The notes under the pieces were generated by a model that saw nothing but the letters and a program-made list of their open reading frames with translations, did not search any database and was not told where the DNA came from. Positions 46,668 through 59,024 of a stretch of 64,000 bases of DNA are shown here, piece after piece. A program made the position numbers and the translations under genes. Origin of the DNA: Albifimbria verrucaria (taxonomy: Eukaryota; Ascomycota; Sordariomycetes; Hypocreales; Stachybotryaceae); NCBI GenBank assembly GCA_020081605.1, contig JAHREC010000049.1, forward strand, positions 3,038,001 to 3,102,000, written 5' to 3'. The first letter of the stretch is position 1; every line of letters begins with the position of its first letter.

Positions 46668-46695
46668 TGACGGTATTAAACGGTCAATACCGTCA
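46668..46695. repeat. Perfect 10 bp inverted repeat, 8 nt loop
   Basis: TGACGGTATT and AATACCGTCA are exact inverted copies, followed closely by a run of Ts. It might be a terminal repeat of a lost element or an RNA hairpin. Confidence 0.55.
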
Positions 46696-47861
46696 GTCGG
46701 AATTTTTTTTTATTAAAATTTTAACCATTCTACCGTGAGCTCTAAGGTTCATATGGTGTGTTGTTCACCTTTGCTGAGTTCAAGACTGTTGTGTATGCTG
46801 AGTCAAGCTTGTCGCATATGATGCTCAGTCATCGAGCAAGTAAAATGAGCAATAAATGAAATATTCATTTGGAATGACAATAAAACAGCATATATACCTT
46901 GTTTGGACGAGAGAACGCCGTCAGCAAGCCTTACTACTTTGTTGCTGACTGAGATGGAGAGGAGACAGCTGGTGGATGTCAATATAATTAAAGCATCTCC
47001 TGCAGATTAAAGGGATGGATTCAAGAACGGTTTTTCTATGGATAAAATAATAGTGTTCACATTGGAATGAGGTCAGATCAGGGCAGATGGTATTCTTCGA
47101 CATCGTGGCCAGAGGTTTTGGTTAGAGCATCATGTTGATCACCTGAAAGTAGACGGGATGAAACGAATGAACTAAGGCCATAGGCTCTTGCTTCATACCT
47201 TTATTGCGGTATTATACCTCTAGTATAAGCTCACGAATTGTTGGGGCTAGTCCATGAATAGCTTCTAGGACAGTATGCTTATACCAGTATTGTTCAGTGA
47301 GTTGATTCCGGGATGACCCGAATGTGTGTAGTTGAGTTGATAAGTGAGCTGCTCCATGTAATCTTGATGAGAGAGAAGACCAAATTGAGGATCACAATAT
47401 TCGGTACCGGTTACGGTCTCTTGTTTTACTTTGCTTTTATTAACCTGGCTGTGGTGGAGGCGATGGTCGGTACCGGAACGGGCCAGACCGAGGACAGTGC
47501 CTGCAGCGCACTGTAAAAACATTGTCTATCGAATTGAAGAGGCCATTGTTTTTGTGCTTTCAAGTATAAGTCGATGATAACGAGCCTCGTCTTCATTTCA
47601 TCGCAATCAGTGTAAACTGTTAGAAGGGCTGTGTGAGAGATAGTTGGGCTACAAGAATGCTCTATTGTGCCGGAGAATTAACTATGTGGAAACCGGATTT
47701 GCGTCTCAAGGGTGCTATAATAAAGGTACGAAGATGGGAATTACATACGCTATGTTGTTGAATAATTTCTTTCTTACAGAGAACAGTTACCCTAGTTTTG
47801 CCTAAGTGGCTTTGCGCCCTTGCTATTCTGGTTTGATGCTTGGCCACTTGCATACAGAGTC

Positions 47862-47965
47862 AAGTGGGTAGTAGAACAGGCACTGATAAGTAAGAATAAG
47901 GATCGATAAATACTAGAATTATCTTCGGATAAAATTAGTATAAAATTAGAATAAATATATAAATA
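47862..47965 (+). repeat. Dispersed repeat remnant, copy A (RIP-like)
   Basis: On this strand it matches the reverse complement of about 62920-63030. The best 74 nt block (from GCACTGATAAGTAAG) has about 63 identities by hand count. Six differences are C in the other copy and T here, five of them in CpA context, the preferred target of RIP. Confidence 0.6.
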
Positions 47966-48604
47966 TATTCGAATATTTTTATAATAAACTTCGTATTTTC
48001 TTCTATGGTTTAACGGATGGTATTCTAAGAAATGTCTGAGGCCTGCAATCTGCGGTCCTTATGTTTTTGCTCACGACTTCAGTGTCAAAAGGCCATCCGT
48101 GATGGAGAGACATACAGTGCGCAACTCATGATGATCGAAGCTCCGCCACAGCAGTTCATGGATGAGTGTGGCACTTGTGCCCAAGCACATGTCTGTAATC
48201 CTGGCTCAGATTGGCCATTGCCCGTGCTTGGGGCTCAGCCGGACATCGCTCTCTCTCCAACTTCGGTGTCCCCTTCAGGTTAGCGTCGCAGCTGAAGAGG
48301 TGACATGAAGATGGTCAACTCGTTGCAGATGCAGCAATGCCATGGACATGTCGCGTGCGAACTTAAACTCCTTGTCCTCTGCCCAGAATCTCTGTCTCGA
48401 CTCGCGCGCCGCCTTTCCGACAAGACTTCGAGAGCGGCATGGACAGCGCATCCATAACTTGATGAGCAGGCAGACCACCGACGCCCCGCCATCCTCAGCC
48501 TTGTTATCACCGTCTGCGACTATCTGCGACCGCCGCAAGCCTGTTGCTTCGTGACTAGGTGTTTTATCAGGATCGCGAACTAAATCTATCGCCATCTCGC
48601 CAGT

Positions 48605-50862
48605 ATGGCATCAGTTACCTCGCAGGGGCCGTCGCCTCACGGTTCGCCTTACGGCTTCGACTCAACCGACGACTCAGACGAATCATGGCAGTATGTTGAC
48701 TACTCAAGCGGTGCTTCTGCTACCGCTTCGGTGGGCTTCATGCCCAGTCCTGCAAGCGGCAGCCTCAGCGGTTTCGCCATCGTTGGTCATGTATCGACTC
48801 CATCCCAGGCTGGTATGTCGCCGCTGCACTTTGGCGATATGGATCAACAAGTCTTTCTTCCTGCAAGCACTGCCTATCCGGCTCACACCTCAGAACCTGT
48901 GGTTTCCGATATTTTCTCAGCCGCGGCGAATGAAGGCTTCCTCCTAGCGACTCGTTTCTGACCCCACAGCAATATCTGTTTTCTCACCATGAAACCAGCC
49001 AAATACCACAGCAAGACTTTAACGGGGGCTTATGATTGGGAACCCGCTGGTGGGATCAGTGGCTGACGGTGCGAACGAGCCTGGGAAGAACACGATCAAC
49101 GCCAACTTTCAGATTAACCCCTTTACGTCTGCTCCTCAAGAGGGCCAGGCCCAGCAACTGAACCTCGATACCTTACCTATTTTCCAATCCAACCCGCATG
49201 TGCCACCATGGAACCCTGCGAGCCCCAGAGGTATAGGAGAGGATGTGATTTCTTTTGATGAAGTAATCCCTTCTCCTATTGACGGTAGCAATGCCTCGTC
49301 TAGCCCTAGCTCGTCAGGCATCAAATCCGAAAGCAAATCGCCTAGTAGCATTCGCAGAGTCAAAGTCGGCAAGATCGAAAAGAAGAAGAGCGAGCCAGCC
49401 GGCAAGTTCGTCATTGTAACACCAACGTCCATCAATGCACATGCCGGCAAGCCGAATCCTTTCGAATGCTTTGAGGCCATGAGGACCACCCAGAGGGGAC
49501 GAAAAGGCCCGCTGGCGAATGAAACCAAGGAAAATGCGCTTCAGGTTCGCCGGCTTGGTGCCTGCTTCTGCTGCCACAGTCGCAAAGTCAAATGTGACAA
49601 GGAGAGACCGTGCAAGCACTGCAAGAAACTGATGATACAGGTGCCACAAGTTGTATGTTGGCAGTTTCAGGATTTCCTTACCGTCTTGTTTCCTGAGTTC
49701 ATCCGTGGACATTTCAAGAAGGATGAGATGACCAAGTTTGTCAAAGACAACATTGACTGCTTCACTGTCAACGGAGTTGAACAACCTTGTCACGTTGAAC
49801 TCTTTTCTGGGTCTAGTTTCTCGGCTACCTTATCTGTCGACGCGAAATTCTTCGCTGCGAAAACGTGTGATGTCCTACAGCACTGGCACATGAGTTCCGG
49901 AAAGGATCAAGTCTCATTATACTCTAACGGTTCGGCTCCAATTGGCCTCGAGTTTGCCAACAGCAGCCAGCGGGATGACCTCAGAAAACGAGCCAAGGCA
50001 TATATTCAGGAGATTATCAACGAGCCAACCTATCCCGAACAGTTGACAGATTCGTTCAGGTCAACACAGCTCCCCAAGAAGATTCTCAGAATCGCCCAAA
50101 CTTACGCCAAGCAATCAGAGGTAAGCCTCGCTACTATTCGTAAATTCTACCGGCCACTAACTCTTCTAGTCAACTATGGTCAAGCGTGCACTTTCCATAT
50201 ATGCAATGCACTATGTTATGACACGGCATCTTTGTCTGACTCGGCAAACCATCGTGGCCCTTCAGCCTACAGGGCTCGTCCCACAAAATATCCCCTGGGT
50301 GACCCCCGTGTGCTTGCTCGCCAGATCAAATCTCTTATCGACGAACTCATCATGCGAGAAATGCAGCAGCTCTTTGACCAGTTCTCCAAGTCTCTTAAAC
50401 CCAAGGCTCGGCGTGACTGGGCCCCGTGTCTGGTATCATTCCTTGTGTTGTGCTTGTACATGGAGGCTGTTGAGACCACTGCTGACAATTTTGTCATTTC
50501 ACAAAATGAGATCAACATGCGCAATAGATATCCGCCGGAGTACCAGCGTGCATTTGCTCTTGGCATTTGCAAGGAAGTAGAGAACATGCCCTTCAAGCAG
50601 TTTGCCTATCAGTTCCATCATATATATCAGACACACACCAAGGACGCCAACACCAAGAGCTTTAACCCGCTGTTTGACGATAGCTTCAGAGAGCAGGGAG
50701 AGCTTGACGGCCCTGCAATTCAGCTGGTGGAAAGCCTCCGTGAACTTTTCCATGGAGAGGATTGTGAGTGAATTTAATACCAGCGCACATTAATGTGAAT
50801 ACTAACTGGACCCAGGGCAAGATTTACAGTTTCTCGGTGACGATGCCATCTTGTTGAACTGA
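48605..50862 (+). CDS. Zn-cluster protein with central Zn2Cys6 motif
   Basis: A Ser/Pro/Gly-rich N-terminal 300 residues lead to a basic stretch (KVGKIEKKK, QRGRKGP). The zinc cluster LGACFCCHSRKVKCDKERPC continues KHC and has its sixth Cys about 11 residues on (VVCW), a longer last spacing than usual. The C-terminal half is helical, with RDWAPCLVSFLVLCLYMEAV, MRNRYPPEYQRAFALGICKE and an end reading WQDLQFLGDDAILLN. It does not look like the common fungal regulatory domain. Exons: 48605-50120, 50170-50763, 50816-50862; the last junction (GTGAGT, TACTAAC, CCCAG) replaces an apparent stop at 50771. Three missing bases are inferred near C 48958, GGGGG 49024-49028 and CCCCC 50304-50308. Repaired length 719 residues. 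Probably a DNA-binding regulator; target unknown. Confidence 0.8.
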
Positions 50863-52382
50863 GAACAGCACCCATTCCCCATGGACACGTCTTTCCTTTA
50901 CACTGGCAGGTTGATCGCCAAGTTCATGTTGTCTTTCATGAATGAAAATGCCATATTTGGCAGTCAAATTTGAACTCTTGGTTTGGAAGTATTGTCATGG
51001 GCTATGAGCATTGATCTCGAGGCAAAATGCACGGGTTACAGACGGCGTTACGAAGATATGAATACCATCATGTGTAGAACAGTTTGCAAATAGCGTCACG
51101 AACATATAGAATATGTTTGCCCGATTTTAGTCCTGATGCCACACAGTTTTCTATAGCATCAGGGTGGAGCGGACTGGTTGTCTAGACCGTTGGCTTGTTC
51201 TCCCACATACGAACGAATAAGTAAAGTTGACACGCTTGCGCATTGAGGTCGCGAGGTGTAGGCAATTTGTGGGTTTTCTACGTAATGGTTGCGAGACAAT
51301 ATCCCAACCTAGGTTCAACAGCTAGGAGCCATCAGGTCCCGAGTGCAGGTAGTTGCGGTTGCGCGACTTTCTGCGGTCAGGACACCGATAGCGTTCCAAC
51401 AGGCACGAATATCTCCTGCGTGGCTGTGTGACACCGTTTGACTCAAAAACTTTAATGGCTATTGCTGACAAGAATGTCGTGGGCAAAAGGCACTCTGAAA
51501 AAGATGAGTTGTAAGGAAGGAAAAAAGATGGTTGGAAAAATCAAGAGCACGCTAATAAATGATACCAGCACAGCACGTGACACGACCCGGGCCCATATCC
51601 TCTGTGCCGAGTGCTGGCCATTCGATTTTTCTTCCTTTTCCTCCTTACACTTTTTATAAATTCGCACGACTAATCAACCGGTAGCGAATTTTCAACTCGC
51701 TCCCGGTCATATTTACGTGCTAGAGGAACGGATTTCCTATGCCATTATTTTCCGGCGAGATGACCTGCTCGTCCGCCGACCCGGTGTGGTTTCCCACATA
51801 TCCTTTCGGAGCCGAATCTCTTAGAATAGCTGTATAACATGTGAGCTTGAGCGCTGAGTGGTGAATAAGTTGCTTTGATTGTTCTTTTGTAATCAGCCAG
51901 ACTGCCAATGGCTTGTTCATGGATGTTAGAATTATTGTAGGATTCCGAGGCGCTTCCTGCGGCGTTTTGGGCCGGAAATTTATGGTCACGTAAACAGAAC
52001 ATTACAAGGTGTTTCGATCACAAATGGTCCTATTCGTCCCTATTTCTAAAACGAAAGACGTCGTCCTAAGCTCGAGGTCGCTGCTTATGCTCTCTTCCTG
52101 CAAGAAAACAGCGGTTGGACCGCAGCTTCACGAGGGCAAGCATCTTCATCACTGTTGTAAGCCTGGTAAACATTGCGCAATTTGTAAAGCTCGGGCAATT
52201 CAAAGCGGAACAGGAGGCGTATTCGGAAATGACAATGTTATACATAAGAAATCTATTGTATCCTGCAAGCCGCTCAACTACCAGCCTGCTGCACATGCTT
52301 CAGGCATGTGTTTGTCCGCTCGCCCTACTCGCGCGTCTGGTTTTGTACATCGATATCGCGTGTCCATTTCCCATTATCACGT
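50863..52382. other. Convergent gap between Zn-cluster gene and MIC10
   Basis: 1.5 kb of 3' flanks. Frames are short and unsupported. No repeats stand out. Confidence 0.55.
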
Positions 52383-52713
52383 TTAAGCAGTCTGCTTCTT
52401 AAGGTCCCTCGCCGCCTGCTTCAGGCTGAAGTTGCACTCCTCGTACGCGCGGCCAGCGCCGAATCCGACGCCAACGAACGCGGGCCAAGCTCGTCGCTTG
52501 AACAGCAGGACCGAGAAGACGACACCGAAACCGAGACCGAGGGTTGACTTGACGAGGAGGTTGGAAAGGCAGCGGTCCCACTGTAGAATACACATCAGTT
52601 TCGTCGAACACTATCGTTGACAATTTGCATCGTGACTACCTTTTCATTGAGAAGCGCCTCGCTCACAGGCCGGGAAATGGCGCTCGGAGCCGGGGGATAG
52701 AGGTCTCAGCCAT
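52383..52713 (-). CDS. MIC10: MICOS complex subunit MIC10
   Basis: Small inner-membrane protein that bends membranes at mitochondrial crista junctions by oligomerising. The mature model reads MAETSIPPAPSAISRPVSEA, then WDRCLSNLLVKSTLGLGFG, a membrane hairpin, and KQAARDLKKQ at the end. Both membrane segments carry the glycine motifs needed for oligomerisation (GLGFG and GVGFGAG), separated by the basic loop FKRRAWP. Exons in transcript order: 52640-52713 and 52383-52580, intron 59 nt. One base is missing in GGGGG 52692-52696; with it the protein is 90 residues, the family norm. It is divergent with URB2 across 475 bp. Confidence 0.93.
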
Positions 52714-53188
52714 GATTGAGGTACTATATGGAATCAGATTAGCTCTGAGAGTCTCCGCCATGGGAAAGATCGAGAATTGGCTCACGAACGGATTGAATTG
52801 GGTGCGCAAGGCCGAGTATGGAGCTATGACGAGCTTCGCTTGGGTTCAATGATGTCGAGCTTGACGAGAATCGTTCGGTAGAGTGCTCCTGCGACCCGAA
52901 AGCGGTGAGACCCGCTCTGCTGAATTGGTGCTAGTGGGGTGGCAGAATTTTCGCAACTCTGGAAATTTTGGTACTTTCTCAGCAATACGCACTTGGAAGT
53001 ATACCTTACCATTCTTTCATTCATCACGTCAAATCTTCCTCAGGTGTCCCCTTCGTCTTTCGGGTGTGATGAACCCTGATTGATGAGTCTGTGACTGGAG
53101 GAAACTACAAAACAATCATCAGGAAGTGGTAAGGACGACCGCATGTTCATGTGCCATGGCCTGGCTGACTTAGACACTTTAGGACAAG
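52714..53188. promoter_or_regulatory. Shared promoter of MIC10 and URB2
   Basis: 475 bp between two outward-facing start codons. No recognised binding site could be supported. Confidence 0.6.
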
Positions 53189-56100
53189 ATGGATCTCATT
53201 AAAATTGTGAGAAGTTTGGATCAGAAGGGCCCTGGAGATGATGGAGAAAATCTCCAAGTCGTATGGAAGAGCTTGGTAGCATCTACGGAAAGCCCATACC
53301 ATGCAGCGGAAGAGAGCTCTCTCAGATGGCTTCTGAAATCGATGAATGGTTCATCGGAAAGTGCTGAGTTGTTGCGCCGTTACCCATTGACATGGGTAAT
53401 TTTGGATTGCGTGGTCCGGCGAATCCTCTTTTCTCTTTGGCCAAGTCATTGGCAGATCGAAGATTTATCGCCATCCTACAGCAAACCCTCAAGGAGATCT
53501 CCAAACCCACACCTGACTCAGCCTCGTCCGCCTCACCAAAACGAAAACGATCTGATGGCCAAGCTTTCGACTTGGCTAGTCTCCAGACGCGCAAGGGCTG
53601 TGTTGCCACAGGTCAAGCGATCTTCCTTATGCTCAAGTGTCTGTTGGCACGTCTTGACAGTCTCACTGTCCAATCGTCCAGTGACAAGATCGGTTCTGAG
53701 CACATCAGGTCACTCTTCTGTACTTCTGCAGCGGATTCTGTCGCTGTAGTACGGCCCCTACTGCTTCTTTGCACCGAGTTACTAGGGTACGATGGCCGAG
53801 AGGATATTGAGGGACGGAGCGAGTGGATAGACACACTATCAAAACTGTGGGATTTGCATCTTCAAGGCAATGACGATGCTTTGAACGTGGCAACGCATCT
53901 GTTCACGCCGGCTTCTCTGATACTGGCTCGACTTGAGAAGCTCTCACCTCAGAACGGAGAAGATATCGAAGAAGGTCTGGCCCACCGTTGGGCATCCGAC
54001 ATCCAACGGTTTCTGCAAAAAACCTTGTCTCTCCAGCACGATCAGCCTTTACAAACCACCAGGATGATTCAGTACTCACTACGGCGCTTGAAGTATCCCA
54101 AGGGCAGGCGGAGAACTCGGCCCCATGCCTATACTTTCTGGCAGTTGCAGACTTTAAGATGTCGGCTCGTCACGGGTTACGGAAGAGTAATTTGGACTGG
54201 ATGAAGAAAGTATTCCAGGCTGTCGAAACAGTCATACGGCGACGCCAAGATCGAAACCAGCTAATGAAAATTATTCTTGAGCAAGCAGTGCACCAGTCTG
54301 TGGCTGTTAATGTTGACGATCTTCGTCGGGTTGCTCAAGACTATGCGCTCTCAAGCGACACGACAGACTGGCTTCTACTCGCACGTCTTGGTGAATGCGA
54401 CCCCGAGGTTTTTCACACCTCCGAAGAGGCAGGAGAGCTGCTAGACGAGCTCTGTAAGAGGAGCGTCGCCAACAGTATTACAAGTGATCTGGCATCAGTT
54501 TCACAAGTACTCGGTGCAATTATGCAAGGATACCGTACCGGACGAGACTTTTCTGGATTTCTTAAACTGTGGTTTGGGCAAATGCGCAGAGCTATACAGC
54601 AAGGCAACGATACGAAAAACCCGTGGCTTAGCGTTGCTCACTTAAAATCTCAACAAGAGTCATTCGAGGGTTTGATTGAGAAAGAACTGCTGCCAACCCA
54701 GTTGGTGGAAGTTGTGCATTGGGCCGCGCAGCAAGATGCAGATGCTACTAGCGATTGCATTTTCGCCGAAGCAATCGTCCGAGGTGTCCGCAGCGAACCT
54801 TTTATCGACGCTTTGGGTCGGGATCTTTTGACTTGGTATGGCGCACCAATGGTTCCTCTTCACCACGAACTGCTTTAAGATGGAGAGTGGTTTCAAAGAC
54901 TATGTCGTGGATCTCTCCACAGGAGCGATCTGCTCTGTGGAAAACTATCAGACCTCGAATCACAGTTGTCCTAGAGAAGTCACCGGTCAAATCTTGGGAG
55001 ACTTTCGAAGCTTTCAAATGCTGCTCCCAGATCTGGATATCGATGAGCCCTGATGATGATAATATCAAGGTTGTGGCCTCGGCGACGGAAGCATTCCTGC
55101 TTAGACTGACCAAGGAGATCACTGCCTCCAAGGCTTTAAGAAGGGATGTTGAACTTATGAAACCAGGGAGGACGTAGACAAAGCCGAGTTCAGCGAGGAG
55201 ACCGCGTTTGAGAATTATCTACTCTATTTCTTACGTGGTTGCAGTCGTCTTGGACGATTTGTCTTTGCCCAACAAGAGCGGCCTGCGTTGCCACTTGCGC
55301 AAGCCTTGAAACCCGAAAGACAGAGGTTCCTGCCTTGAAAAAGCGCTGGGACGCTATTTTCGAGAATGAGGTCGGCCTGAACACTGTCGGTCTCACAAAC
55401 CAGGCTTTGACACTCCTGTTGGATACGTTCGAAGCAGCAGACTTGGAAAAGCGCTGGCCAAGTGCACAAGCTCAGATGTGTATGCGGGTACTCAGTAGGG
55501 TCCCGTTGGATACATTTGACCGTGAACAGCGTGAACGTGCGATGAAGGTCTTGAACAAAGGTTTCAAGCGAATGCTCCAGTCTGTGAAGAAGTCTGAGTT
55601 GAATTCGTGGAAGCTTGTGTTCAGTTTAGCAACCAAGTTGTTGTCGAGACCTACCTTCTATGAGGATATGAGCTTCAAGGATGTGTCTGATGTAGCAGAT
55701 GGCATGTCCAGTCTGTCTTTTGACATTTCAACAAGCAGTGGGACAGCACTGGAAATGATTGAGCGTTTTTCTCTGCTGGCGCGTACTTCATTCAGACAGA
55801 TGGCCGAGCATGTTGACGAACGAAGCATCCGATATTTCACAGAAGCACTGCCATTCATCTCCGAAAGCCACAAACTAGCCGCAACAGCAGAGGACGACAA
55901 AGCAAACTCGACGCCAGTTAGAATTACCCTTCTCAAGGCGTTGGTAACTGAGATGAGCCAATCCCCAAGCTGTCGAAACCATACAGAGCTCAGCAAGGTA
56001 CTGCAAAGTGCGCAAGAAGCCCTTTCGGCGTGCATTGTACACACCGTGAGCATTCTGCTCTCAGAAAAGAAGGTCTTCAAGCACCGTGACACAATAATTG

Positions 56101-57291
56101 ATCTCGGCCTATTCGCGGTCGTAGATGCATCAGGTACACTGGAAAACCTCAGCGGACTATCGAAGCACAAACAGTCAACTGTTCGAAAGCTCGATAAACG
56201 AAGCAGAGAAGCAATGGAGGAAGGTGATGCTAGAGGCTGGGCAGTGCAGACCTTTTGAGGACGCATCTCTCTTCCGAGCTAGAAATGTCCCGCCCAACGA
56301 AGATTGGCAGCCTAGTCGATCTACCAACAGAGTTGCGTACACGACTTCTTAAGGATTACGTCGACTCAATTGTGCGAAGCATGGACCATAACGAAAGATT
56401 GGGATATCTGCAGGGACTGATCAGCGAGTTTAAACGGGGTTGTGACACTGATGGTCAGGCATTGGCTATCTACCATGTCACAACTCAACTTTTAGGTATT
56501 TTCAAGCCGTCCTTTCCTATGCAAGGCATGACTAACGTGAAATAGAACCTACAGAATCTCAAGCCGATTCAACTGGTTATGACTTGGCTGTTGCACATGC
56601 AGATTTGATGGGCACCCTGTCGCTGGCCCAGGATGCTTCCGTCTTCATTCGCCAATGCGAGGTTCTACAGGCTCTCCTTGAAAAACGATCACAGAGCATG
56701 ACCCAGTGGAACATTGAACTCACACTCAGCACCATCAGCCATCTTTGCTCACCAAGTGCTTCTAGCATATCGCCGGCGTTCTTCGTTGCATTGTGCAAAT
56801 TGGTTGAGATTGTTATCAAGAAACACCGTTTGAGACTTGAAGGACATTTCCATCTTCTCCTGAGCACCCTGCAGGCGCTCCTCGGGGTACTCGTCCATCA
56901 CAAGGGCGATGCTGGCTCTGAGAAGACATCGCACCTACAGCCCATGGCTCAGTCGTACGCGCGACTCATCACCCTAGTGTGTGAGCCTACGGCGGGAGCA
57001 GTGTCACGAACTCGACAGCAGAGCCAGCTAGACTCGGCTACCGACGTGGCCAAGCGAGCTGCGGGACGTCACATGTACTTTATCCTGATGCACTACGTCA
57101 AGCTTCAACTCGAATCTCCTGTATCAAGCGAGGTGCTGGTAACACTAGAGCCAGCCATGAACTCGATTTTCGACATCACCCCACCAGAGGCAAGGAAAAT
57201 CCTCAACGATGCGATGGACGCGAGCGGAAGGGCGATTCTGAGAGAAATGTTCCAGCGATATACCAAGTTTGGAAAATGGAGCGGCGTATAA
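53189..57291 (+). CDS. URB2: Ribosome biogenesis protein URB2 (Npa2)
   Basis: Large nucleolar protein of early pre-60S particles, needed for 27S pre-rRNA processing. Most of the chain is helical repeat-like sequence with low motif content. The diagnostic part is the C-terminal Urb2/Npa2 domain, from HFHLLLSTLQALLGVLVHHK through ARLITLVCEP to HMYFILMHYVKLQL and AMDASGRAILREMFQRYTKF, ending GKWSGV. Two exons, 53189-56495 and 56546-57291, with a TGACTAAC branch site. Six missing bases are inferred, at CCC 53383-53385, TTT 54048-54050, TTT 54874-54876, AAA 55160-55162, CC 55333-55334 and TTTT 56253-56256. With all six the model is 1352 residues, the expected size class. The stop is only 64 bp from the stop of the convergent KSR1 gene, so transcripts probably overlap. 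Confidence 0.88.
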
Positions 57292-57355
57292 GCAGGATAG
57301 ACTATTGCAACATTGCTGATATTAGATACAAAGACTAGTCTATTCAAGCACCAGT

Positions 57356-58519
57356 TCATAATGACTTGGCCTTGTTGAAGGTGCTCAGGTGCCCGTGTTC
57401 CTTCCCGTAGCTCCTTAACTTGTTACGGAAATTGGGTATAACAAACATCCAAATGAATTGTACGAGAAATGCTCCCAGGGTATCGATGATCCAGCTGTTT
57501 CAGGGCAACCCTCCCAACACTCCAAATCTCATCAGCTCACCCAAGTAGCTTACTGTTACAGAGTAATGGCCCTGTTCCAAGCCTCGAATTGCCCGTTCGG
57601 CGACATCATCAGGGGTCTGCTCGGGATCGCTTTCTTCCAAAATCCTGGTAATCTCGGGCTTGTGGAGGACCTCACGCTCATAGCCGGGCGAAAGAATAGT
57701 ACCGGGGTAGACGACATGAACCTGGACATTTTGGGGATACAGCATGACCTCTTGGGCCAAGGTGTCTGCCAGACCGCGAAGGGCCCATTTGGCGGGAGAA
57801 TAAGGAGCGTAGCCGGGGACAGTGTAAAAGGCCAGGACACTGCTAGTGAAGATGAGGTGCTTGGCCTGCTTCTCAATGGGTGCATCGGGGCGAGCCAGGC
57901 CCTGAGGATGGCATGGCCTAGTTGCGCGGCGCCAAAGAAGTTGACATCCATGTGATGGTTGAGAGAAGATATTTCCATGTCCAAGAAAAGGCTCGGAGTG
58001 CTCATGCCGGCAATAGCCCACACAATGTCAAGGGGCTTGCCGCCATTCCACTCGACGGCTTCAGCGATAAGAGCTTCAGCATAGTCCTTGACGCCAACAT
58101 CGGCGACGATGTAGTGAAAACGCTGAGTGGGAGGATCCCTAGCCGAGGCCTACGGCGGGTTCCGAGTCAGCCGAGAATGGTTGCCATGGGGGCCGCAAGT
58201 GCAAATTAGCATACCTTGATGATTTTAAGGGCGGCCTCCAGCTTGGAGACGTTGCGTGCGACAATGATGATGTTGGCACCTTTGGCTGCAAATCTCTGGG
58301 CAGCACTCAGGCCCAAGCCTTCGGATGCACCAGTAAGAAGGATGGTCTGTTGGTTGCATATTAGCCATGCATCCGCATTCGGACCCCAAACCAAATTTCG
58401 CTGACCTTGCCATCTACCGGCATCTGGTTTCCACCGAAGAGACCCATGGTAAAGGCGACGAGGAGAGTGCCAAGACCGACAATTGCAATCCAAAGAGACC
58501 GTTCGTATACTAGATCCAT
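57356..58519 (-). CDS. KSR1: 3-ketodihydrosphingosine reductase with an in-frame UGA
   Basis: Short-chain dehydrogenase of the ER that reduces 3-ketodihydrosphingosine to dihydrosphingosine in sphingolipid synthesis (TSC10 in yeast, KDSR in animals). It has an N-terminal membrane anchor (SLWIAIVGLGTLLVAFTMGL), the cofactor motif TGASEGLG and the active-site pattern TSSVLAFYTVPGYAPYSPAK (Ser, then Tyr-x3-Lys). Exons in transcript order: 58406-58519, 58215-58346, 57356-58149. One missing base is inferred at GGGG 57887-57890. The frame then meets TGA at 57500-57502, but 47 further codons in the same frame encode a typical C-terminus (WIIDTLGAFLVQFIWMFVIP, RNKLRSYGKEHGHLSTFNK) with its membrane segment, to a second TGA at 57356. 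So the product is 298 residues if the first stop holds and about 346 if it does not. An upstream ATG at 58555 is in frame but less typical. Confidence 0.9.
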
Positions 58520-59024
58520 AGAGGGTTGTTGAGATTTATAGTCCCGGGGGTTCATGCAGGCGACGGCTGGATAGGAGGGATTGGCAGCGGTGAAACTGCT
58601 AGCTCAACAGCAAAGGATATTCTCCCTAGTTTGGCACGGACACGTCAAGTCGCACGGAAGGGCAGGGATGACCAACACAGGGGCGAGAGCGAGAAAAGCC
58701 CTGTTTGGGATGTTAATCGTCGTTCATGGGGATCGCGTCGCGAGTCGATAGTTTAAAAAATTAGATATACAGTGCACGCCACAGTTCGTACTGTGCGTTC
58801 GGCTGATAATTTGATGTCTTTGATTGTCGTAATTATACATACATATACTGGCTCGCACACGACACACACCCTGCCTGTCCTGTCCTTCACTTTTCGGAGA
58901 GCAGCCAACGACCCGCCAGGGGCCATCAAAGGACCGGGCCAGCCCTGCGCGAAGGATTCACTTGAAGGTTAGGGCTGACGATGCCGCTGTAGAATTATGA
59001 GATGACTGTTGCAACCAACGAGCC
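58520..59024. promoter_or_regulatory. Shared promoter of KSR1 and NRDE-2 genes
   Basis: 505 bp between outward-facing starts. No further gene. No named motif supported. Confidence 0.6.

Larger units (their letters stand above)
45569..48604. other. 3 kb AT-rich gap with repeat remnant
   Basis: Noticeably AT-richer than the rest of the window, with few frames over 80 codons and no domain. It contains a 10 bp perfect hairpin (46668-46695) and a decayed repeat (about 47862-47965) related to one at 62.9-63.0 kb. This is consistent with old transposon debris altered by RIP. Confidence 0.5.

Noticed and set aside
50764..50771. Stop codon of the second Zn-cluster gene at 50771
   Set aside because: The bases GTGAGT start an intron with a TACTAAC branch site and CCCAG acceptor; splicing gives a better C-terminus ending at 50862.
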